Below are positions 58,663 to 64,000 of a stretch of 64,000 nucleotides of DNA, piece by piece. Under the pieces are notes generated by a model. The model worked only from the letters and a program-made list of their open reading frames with translations. It made no database searches and was not told the DNA's origin. The DNA comes from Sinobacterium caligoides. GTDB lineage: Bacteria; Pseudomonadota; Gammaproteobacteria; Pseudomonadales; Sinobacteriaceae. The stretch's first letter is position 1. Every line of letters begins with the position of its first letter. The stretch is from assembly GCF_003752585.1 (NCBI RefSeq), contig NZ_RKHR01000003.1, positions 1,426,001 to 1,490,000 on the forward strand, in the 5' to 3' direction. The position numbers were made by a program, and so were the translations under genes.

Positions 58663-59982
58663 TTAACCAATCAAGATAGCGGCCAGCCACCCACCGGCAA
58701 GCAGCGGTATATTATAGTGTAGGAAGGTGGGAATAACCGTATCCCGTATATGATCGTGCTGACCATCAACATTCAGCCCCGCCGTTGGCCCCAAAGTAGA
58801 ATCCGAGGCAGGAGACCCGGCATCGCCCAACGCACCCGCCGTCCCCACTAAGGCAACGATAGCTAACGGGGAAAACCCAAGCCCAGTAGCAACCGGCACA
58901 TAAATCGTCGCAATAATCGGTACTGTCGAAAATGATGAGCCGATACCCATGGTAATCAACAGCCCTACGATCAGCATTACCATTGCACCAACCATCTTGC
59001 TATTCCCCACTAACACCGCAGAGTCGTGCACTAAGGCCGGCACATCGCCCGTCGATTTCACCACCTCGGCAAAACCCGCGGCTGATATCATAATAAAACC
59101 AATCGTCGCCATCATCTTCATGCCATCGACGAACAGGCCGTCGGACTCACGCCAGTCGACGACACCGCTGCACATGAAAATAACAAAGCCGACCAAGCCA
59201 CCCAAGACCATAGAGTCAAAGCTCAACTGAACGACGAAGGTTGCTACAATCGACACCAGCGCACAGATCACAACCTTAGGCTGAACCTCAACAACATCAG
59301 ATTCCAGCTGTGTAATCGCCTCTAAATCATAATGACGTCGACCACGGTATGTAATGAGTACAGCAGTTAATAAGCCCAAGATCATTCCCGAGGCCGGCAG
59401 CCACAACGCCGCCATCACCGACAACCCCTCGATGGGAAGTCCTGCCTGCTCAAGGCTGCCCAACAATATGTTATGCAGATAGATCGCGCCAAAACCAACC
59501 GGTAAGAACATGTATGTTGAAACCATGCCTCCGCATAAAATGCAGGCCACTGCACGACGATCCAAACCTATTTTTGCCATCATATAAAGTAACGGCGGCA
59601 CTAATAGTGGAATGAAGGCAATATGGATAGGGACAATGTTCTGTGAAGCCATCGCCGCTAAGAATAATAACAAGCAAATAACAATCTTACCGCCCAGCTG
59701 TCGCTGATCGTCGATACCCACCATCGTGAGCGCTTTCTCCGACAACAGGTGGGGCAGCCCCGACTTTGCCAGCGCTGCCGCAAAGGCCCCAAGCAAGGCA
59801 TAACTCAAGGCAACGTTGGCTCCATTACCTATGCCATCATTAAAATGTGATAGTGTCTCCGTCACCCCCATACCGGAAGCGAGGCCGGCTGCAACCGCCG
59901 CGATAATGATCGCCACAACTACTGGCAGACGAGCAAGACTCAGCCCCAGCATTAGTAGCACCCCTAAAACAACTGCATTCAC
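58663..59982 (-). CDS. Na+/H+ antiporter-family membrane transporter
   Basis: 439-aa inner-membrane protein with 11-12 helices, of the Na+/H+-antiporter-like (YuiF, NhaC-related) group. Recognised by SYALLGAFAAALAKSGLP, MASQNIVPIHIAFIPLLVPP and a C-terminal VGTAGALGDAGSPASDST. Some relatives carry amino acids rather than Na+, so the substrate is open. The start is GTG 59982 in the sequence GAGCTAGGTGAATG; the nearby ATG is out of frame. Monocistronic with its own terminator. Confidence 0.87.
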   Translation of the reverse strand: MNAVVLGVLLMLGLSLARLPVVVAIIIAAVAAGLASGMGVTETLSHFNDGIGNGANVALSYALLGAFAAALAKSGLPHLLSEKALTMVGIDDQRQLGGKIVICLLLFLAAMASQNIVPIHIAFIPLLVPPLLYMMAKIGLDRRAVACILCGGMVSTYMFLPVGFGAIYLHNILLGSLEQAGLPIEGLSVMAALWLPASGMILGLLTAVLITYRGRRHYDLEAITQLESDVVEVQPKVVICALVSIVATFVVQLSFDSMVLGGLVGFVIFMCSGVVDWRESDGLFVDGMKMMATIGFIMISAAGFAEVVKSTGDVPALVHDSAVLVGNSKMVGAMVMLIVGLLITMGIGSSFSTVPIIATIYVPVATGLGFSPLAIVALVGTAGALGDAGSPASDSTLGPTAGLNVDGQHDHIRDTVIPTFLHYNIPLLAGGWLAAILIG

Positions 59983-60153
59983 CTAGCTCTACCCCGCTTC
60001 ACGATCATTGGCCCATAGTCTATGCTCGCGAGATTGTTTTATTTTGCGAAAGATCAACCGAACAACCGGTAATGACAGAATTATTACATCCCTGCAACAA
60101 TTAAAGCACAGCATTCCCAATGAGCAGAAGGTAAGTGAGCCCTCGCTTATTGA

Positions 60154-60537
60154 TTATGACTGCTGAATCAACTCAATCATATAACCATCAGGGTCACGAA
60201 CAAACGCGATCACCGTGCTACCGTGCTGCATAGGACCAGCCTCCCTGACAACATCCCCCCCTTGCCGCTTTATTTCCGCACAAGTGGTATAGGCATCATC
60301 GACACCGATCGCCAAGTGACCAAAGCCTGATCCCAGCTCATAATGGTCCGTATCCCAGTTATAGGTCAACTCGATCACTGTATTGTCAGCTTCTGCACCA
60401 TAGCCAAGAAAGGCTAGCGTAAAGCGTCCCCCGGGGTAATCTTTACGGCGCAGCAGTTGCATGGCGAAGATATCACGATAAAAAGCAATGGAGCGTTCTA
60501 AATCGCCCACACGCAACATCGTATGTAATAAACGCAT
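60154..60537 (-). CDS. gloA: Lactoylglutathione lyase (glyoxalase I)
   Basis: 127-aa metalloenzyme converting the methylglyoxal-glutathione hemithioacetal to S-lactoylglutathione. Metal ligands visible: His5 (LLHTMLRV), Glu56 (VIELTYNW), His74 (FGHLAIGV) and Glu122 (YMIELIQ). Short length without the zinc-type insertion suggests a Ni2+-type enzyme, as in E. coli. It starts 2 nt after the acidic gene upstream, last in the leuA operon. Confidence 0.96.
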   Translation of the reverse strand: MRLLHTMLRVGDLERSIAFYRDIFAMQLLRRKDYPGGRFTLAFLGYGAEADNTVIELTYNWDTDHYELGSGFGHLAIGVDDAYTTCAEIKRQGGDVVREAGPMQHGSTVIAFVRDPDGYMIELIQQS

Positions 60538-60539
60538 AA

Positions 60540-60968
60540 TTAGTCGTCGTCGGACTCACTCACGGCCTCTGGATAAAGGCGCAAAGAAGCAAGTATCTCG
60601 CTAATCGCTGCGTCATCCATGCCCTTGTTAGACTCATCACAAGCATAGCTAATCAACATCAGAATAGGACCGCAGCAAATGAACCAGTCACGGCAGGCGA
60701 AGCCATCATCTAAATACTCAAAACAGGTCGCTGGATACTCGCCGCAATCGCCATCGACACCGCTGATACCGCGTTCGATCAGATCGGCCGAGAAGGCCTC
60801 AACATCATCGTCATCCGTTTCACCGTCCGCCTTAATCAACGTCGAAATACCAATTTCACTGACGCCGTCTTCATCGCTGATAACTGTTACATCATCTTCT
60901 AACTCAACATCCCACTCTTCTGGTATATCCAGAGACCACCATTTGGTTTCATATAGTTCGACTGACAT
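60540..60968 (-). CDS. Acidic protein of unknown function
   Basis: 142 aa, not recognised. Very acidic (many Asp/Glu, including DDDD and a terminal ESDDD) with six Cys in the middle third (DGDCGEYPATCFEY...FACRDWFICCG). The start WWSLDIPEEWDVELEDD followed by beta-strand-like segments recalls small Mog1/PsbP-like or similar alpha/beta domains, but this is only a visual impression. Its ATG lies 20 nt inside the end of rimI and its stop is 2 nt before gloA, so it is tightly co-translated with both. Could be a redox- or metal-linked accessory. Confidence 0.8.
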   Translation of the reverse strand: MSVELYETKWWSLDIPEEWDVELEDDVTVISDEDGVSEIGISTLIKADGETDDDDVEAFSADLIERGISGVDGDCGEYPATCFEYLDDGFACRDWFICCGPILMLISYACDESNKGMDDAAISEILASLRLYPEAVSESDDD

Positions 60969-61425
60969 TGATTGATAGCTCCCGTTTCATGACCAGCGCA
61001 TGCTCGCGCCCATCTTCTAGTTGATAATAATTTTTACGCACACCGACCTGTGTAAAGCCGCTACTAAGGTACAAAGCAATGGCCGGCTGATTCGACTCTC
61101 GTACTTCTAAGAAGCACACCAGGGCACCGTTATCGCTAGCCTGCTCAAGTAAGTGTTCAAGCAGCCCTCTACCGAGTCCCTGCCCCTGCTGCTTCGGACA
61201 AATCGTAATGTTCAGCAAGCTGGCCTCATCGAGCACGATACTGGAAATAGCGCTGCCAACCACCTCTACACCTTGCATCAACAACCAGCATTGGTCTTCC
61301 GCATTAAGGCTGTCACGAAAGTTCTGCACACTCCATGCCGTCGGCGTCGCCTCTCTATCTAGTCGTGCCATAACATCCGCGTCTTGTAACGTCGCACGCC
61401 TTAGCTGATAGCCAGCAATTAACAT
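60949..61425 (-). CDS. rimI: Ribosomal protein bS18 N-alanine acetyltransferase
   Basis: 158-aa GNAT enzyme that acetylates the N-terminus of ribosomal protein S18. N-terminal substrate region YQLRRATLQDADVMARLD, acetyl-CoA loop CPKQQGQGLGRGLLEHLL (about 79-96), and C-terminal RESNQPAIALYLSSGFTQVG with the conserved Tyr. The ATG at 61425 has GGGAG close upstream; an ATG at 61446 overlapping the previous stop (TAATG) is a real alternative. Confidence 0.93.
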   Translation of the reverse strand: MLIAGYQLRRATLQDADVMARLDREATPTAWSVQNFRDSLNAEDQCWLLMQGVEVVGSAISSIVLDEASLLNITICPKQQGQGLGRGLLEHLLEQASDNGALVCFLEVRESNQPAIALYLSSGFTQVGVRKNYYQLEDGREHALVMKRELSINVSRTI

Positions 61426-61445
61426 TCTACTCCCTCTACACCGCA

Positions 61446-62162
61446 TTAATGCCGGCCAGTGATACCTTGCAGTTGCTGCCAGAGTAGGGCTTTGTGTTTC
61501 CCGCTTTCGAACAAGCTCTTCAGTGAATGGCTCTGATACAGACTCGACGATGTACCCTCAAGCAGTTTAGCCATAAAGTACCGTGCTCGCCCTCCCATCG
61601 CGACAACGTCGCTCAAAGCCTGTTCACTCTCTACCCGCCGCATAAAGCCAGAAAGTGCCTGTACAGCTTCTGCTTCGCCTGCCGGTAGATGGCGGCTAAT
61701 CGGCCAACGAAAGTCTTCTGTACCTATAATTCGAGAGTGTCGGTTAATCGCGAACAACACCTCACTGATAAACTGCCGACCATTATCAGCCCACAGCTTG
61801 CCGGAGCGCCCCCGCGGAACATCAGCGACAAACAACAAGCCACTATCAGTGGTGACAAATAACAGACAAAACGGTGGAATCGTCATCTCCGCTGGCTTTG
61901 CTATCTGCAATGCCGCCGGCGACAAATCAGAGCTTGGCGTCACATCCGCAATTACCTGCAGCTCATCTTGCGGAGACAAGTTGATCTCAGCCGCCTGTGT
62001 CACCTGCTCCAGCGCTGATCTAGAGGTTACGCTCTTCGATTCTAATGACACCGTAGGTACCGTACAGAGCACCGATGCCTTTGCAGCAGGCAGCACGACG
62101 CGAGGGGCATAACTAGTGACACCCATCGACTGAAGATAATGAAGCCGTGCAAGCTCCTGCAT
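61446..62162 (-). CDS. holD: Candidate DNA polymerase III psi subunit (HolD-like)
   Basis: 238 aa with no strong motif, but several lines point to HolD, the psi subunit that links the clamp loader to chi/SSB. It sits directly before rimI, as holD does in E. coli. Its N-terminus HYLQSMGVTSYAPR (residues 8-21) resembles the DnaX-binding peptide of psi (LQQLGITQW in E. coli), and its C-terminus KALLWQQL (224-231) resembles AALWQQI at the psi end. The middle (about 30-90) is low-complexity and it is longer than E. coli psi (137 aa), as psi varies greatly. Starts 6 nt after the leuA stop. Confidence 0.6.
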   Translation of the reverse strand: MQELARLHYLQSMGVTSYAPRVVLPAAKASVLCTVPTVSLESKSVTSRSALEQVTQAAEINLSPQDELQVIADVTPSSDLSPAALQIAKPAEMTIPPFCLLFVTTDSGLLFVADVPRGRSGKLWADNGRQFISEVLFAINRHSRIIGTEDFRWPISRHLPAGEAEAVQALSGFMRRVESEQALSDVVAMGGRARYFMAKLLEGTSSSLYQSHSLKSLFESGKHKALLWQQLQGITGRH

Positions 62163-62168
62163 AATTAC

Positions 62169-63716
62169 TTAAACACCTTGATGTTGTGGGTGTGCCTTGA
62201 GTAGCCCAGAACTCATTAAGTTAAGCGCATCTAAATAAGCCTCCGCGGAAGCGACAATGATATCGGTATTAGCACCTTGACCGTTAACGATATAACCATC
62301 TTTTTCCAGTCTGACACTCACACCACCGATCGAATCCGTACCCTCTGTTACCGCGTTCACCGAATATAATGTCAACTCACAACCACTATTCGCAACCGCC
62401 TCGATCGCCTTAAAGGCTGCATCGACAAGACCGCTACCTTGTGCTGTCGTCGATTGCTCCTGGCCATTAACATTAATCACAAGCTCCGCGCTGGGTTCTT
62501 CACCAGTACGGCTACTGGCATCCAAGTAGACTAACTTATAACGTTGCTCTATCTCCGACTCACAGCCCTCGTTCATCAGCGCATGCAAGTCTTCATCAAA
62601 GATCTCGTGCTTCTTATCTGCCAGCTTCTTGAAACGATCAAACACCTCATTAACTTCGGCCTGCTCACTAAAACTATAGCCGAGTTCCTCAAGGCGAGAC
62701 TTAAACGCCGCCCTACCAGAGTGCTTACCTAGCACAAGCTTGTTTGTTGCCCAGCCGACCGACTCAGCACTCATAATCTCGTAAGTCTCACGATGCTTCA
62801 GCACGCCGTCTTGATGGATACCCGACTCATGTGCAAAGGCATTAGCCCCCACAATCGCCTTATTCGGCTGTACCGGAAAACCAGTAATCGATGATACGAG
62901 GCGAGAGGTAGGTACAATAAAGCTGCTATCGATAGCTGTTTCAACGGGATAGACGTCGTGACGGGTCTTTAGCGCCATCACCACCTCCTCTAATGAAGCA
63001 TTTCCCGCTCGTTCGCCAAGGCCGTTGATCGTACATTCGACTTGACGAGCCCCCTGCAACACAGCCGAGAGCGAGTTAGCAACCGCTAGACCGAGGTCAT
63101 TATGACAGTGCACAGAGAAAATGGCTTTATCGGCATTGGCAATATTCTGTATTAGCCGCCCAATGGTATCACCGTATTGGTTCGGCTCACCGTAACCTAC
63201 TGTATCCGGAATATTGATCGTCGTTGCTCCCGCATCGATGACTCGTTCAATGATCCGGCACATAAAATCAAACTCACTGCGGCTAGCATCTTCACACGAG
63301 AACTCAATGTTATCGGTGTAACGCGATGCCCGTTGAATAGCCGCAACTGCACGCTCAACCACCGTTTCCGGCTCCATACGCAGCTTATGCTTCATATGAA
63401 TAGGCGATGTCGCAATAAAGGTGTGAATACGAGCAGATTTTGCCTGCGCAAGCGCCTCACCTGCAGCGTCAATATCTTTATCATTGGCCCGTGCAAGGCT
63501 ACAAACGGTCGAGTCTTTAACTGTCTCAGCCACTGCTTTAACAGAGGCAAAATCACCAGGGCTGGCAATAGCAAAACCCGCCTCAATAACATCGACCTTC
63601 ATCTTTTCCAACATCTTGGCGATATGAACCTTCTCATCACGCGTCATCGAAGCACCAGGGCTCTGCTCACCATCTCGCAATGTGGTGTCAAAAATGATCA
63701 GCTGGTCTTTGCTCAT
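62169..63716 (-). CDS. leuA: 2-isopropylmalate synthase
   Basis: 515-aa first enzyme of leucine synthesis, condensing acetyl-CoA with 2-ketoisovalerate. TIM barrel with the signature [16 protein letters not shown] (9-24), metal-binding [13 protein letters not shown], then a linker and a C-terminal LeuA regulatory domain (about 390-500) that binds leucine. The ATG follows GGAG at 8 nt. First gene of leuA-holD-rimI-unknown-gloA. The 284 nt upstream, to the window end, carry a likely leader peptide. Confidence 0.96.
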   Translation of the reverse strand: MSKDQLIIFDTTLRDGEQSPGASMTRDEKVHIAKMLEKMKVDVIEAGFAIASPGDFASVKAVAETVKDSTVCSLARANDKDIDAAGEALAQAKSARIHTFIATSPIHMKHKLRMEPETVVERAVAAIQRASRYTDNIEFSCEDASRSEFDFMCRIIERVIDAGATTINIPDTVGYGEPNQYGDTIGRLIQNIANADKAIFSVHCHNDLGLAVANSLSAVLQGARQVECTINGLGERAGNASLEEVVMALKTRHDVYPVETAIDSSFIVPTSRLVSSITGFPVQPNKAIVGANAFAHESGIHQDGVLKHRETYEIMSAESVGWATNKLVLGKHSGRAAFKSRLEELGYSFSEQAEVNEVFDRFKKLADKKHEIFDEDLHALMNEGCESEIEQRYKLVYLDASSRTGEEPSAELVINVNGQEQSTTAQGSGLVDAAFKAIEAVANSGCELTLYSVNAVTEGTDSIGGVSVRLEKDGYIVNGQGANTDIIVASAEAYLDALNLMSSGLLKAHPQHQGV

Positions 63717-63847
63717 TGTTACTACTCCGTGGAAGGTCGGCTGTTCTGGCCATATAGATGATATGCTCGGGCACCAAGCCTAGTTAATAATATCTTCTGC
63801 TAAATACATGGGCTCGTAGAGGTTGCCTAAGTTCTAATACTAAGCAC

Positions 63848-63895
63848 TTATATAATTGAGGCAATCATATAGTTAACCACTATAGCTAGCAACAT
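63848..63895 (-). CDS. Putative leuA leader peptide (attenuation)
   Basis: A 15-codon frame reading MLLAIVVNYMIASII then TAA: two Leu, four Ile and two Val among 14 residues after Met, 131 nt upstream of leuA and on the same strand. The start ATG has only a poor ribosome site (GAG directly before it). Downstream, minus-strand segments can pair alternatively: GCUUGG with CCGAGC (plus 63765-63779), or GGUGCC with GGCAACC (63821-63827), the two being mutually exclusive. No U tract follows the hairpin, so a classical terminator is not shown. Confidence 0.5.
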   Translation of the reverse strand: MLLAIVVNYMIASII

Positions 63896-64000
63896 CTCAA
63901 AATGCTTTAAGCACAGCAGAAAACCTGCTTTATGTTGTCATAAGCTGTATACCGCGACCGACATCTCCTAGCCTTATTAACAGGTGTTACGATCAAACGC

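Noticed and set aside
1-64000. Mobile elements, prophage, defence islands, toxin-antitoxin pairs
   Set aside because: No transposase, integrase, phage, restriction or toxin-like frame was found. Gene order is conserved core genome.

Overview
The window is a chromosomal segment of a gammaproteobacterium, most likely a marine member of the Pseudomonadales/Cellvibrionales (OMG-type) lineage. The evidence is gene order: hemA-prfA-prmC-moeB diverges from a TPR lipoprotein gene-lolB-ispE-tRNA-Gln-prs-rplY-pth-ychF-tRNA-Met block, bamD diverges from rluD-pgeF-clpB, and there are rsxABCDGE, a lone pilU, a TonB receptor and gspAB. G+C is moderately high, coding density is high and overlapping stop/start codons are common. 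I see no insertion sequence, integrase, phage gene, CRISPR array or toxin-antitoxin pair. This is mostly core genome.

Layout. 1-3.3 kb: end of a TonB-dependent receptor, then a minus-strand acyl-CoA group (MaoC hydratase, NUDIX, CitE-like lyase). 3.5-14 kb: a small orphan coiled-coil gene, acylphosphatase, trmN6, gspAB, a plant-type MTA-nucleosidase homologue with an altered catalytic residue, rhlB, DoxX, a GltB-domain protein and a MATE pump. 14-25.8 kb: the moeB/prmC/prfA/hemA operon and the divergent lolB-to-ychF block with two tRNAs. 25.9-35.4 kb: luciferase-like oxidoreductase, NlpC/P60 lipoprotein, brnQ, DUF2058, upp, a thioredoxin-reductase-type ferredoxin-NADP reductase divergent from a LysR regulator, rmuC and bamD. 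35.5-47.6 kb: rluD, pgeF, clpB behind a clear sigma-32 promoter, ilvIH behind a long hairpin-rich leader, dcd, mrp and metG. 47.7-54 kb: the Rsx/Rnf electron-transport operon, with four tandem repeats in the RsxC tail. 54-60 kb: pilU, an LPS-kinase-like gene, an isomerase-type crotonase, a CoA-transferase and a Na+/H+-antiporter-like permease. 60-64 kb: a tight operon leuA-(holD candidate)-rimI-acidic unknown-gloA, preceded by a short ORF whose peptide is more than half Leu, Ile or Val.

The parts worth a second look are regulatory or cryptic. They are the candidate leuA leader peptide, the structured ilvIH leader, a likely unrecognised HolD (psi) subunit upstream of rimI, the Asp-to-Asn change in the MTA-nucleosidase homologue, the RsxC repeats, and the LysR/ferredoxin-reductase pair that mirrors the Pseudomonas finR-fprA arrangement with a different reductase family. 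No whole new multi-gene system is evident. Several starts were moved to non-ATG codons or internal ATGs because the ribosome-binding sites favour them.
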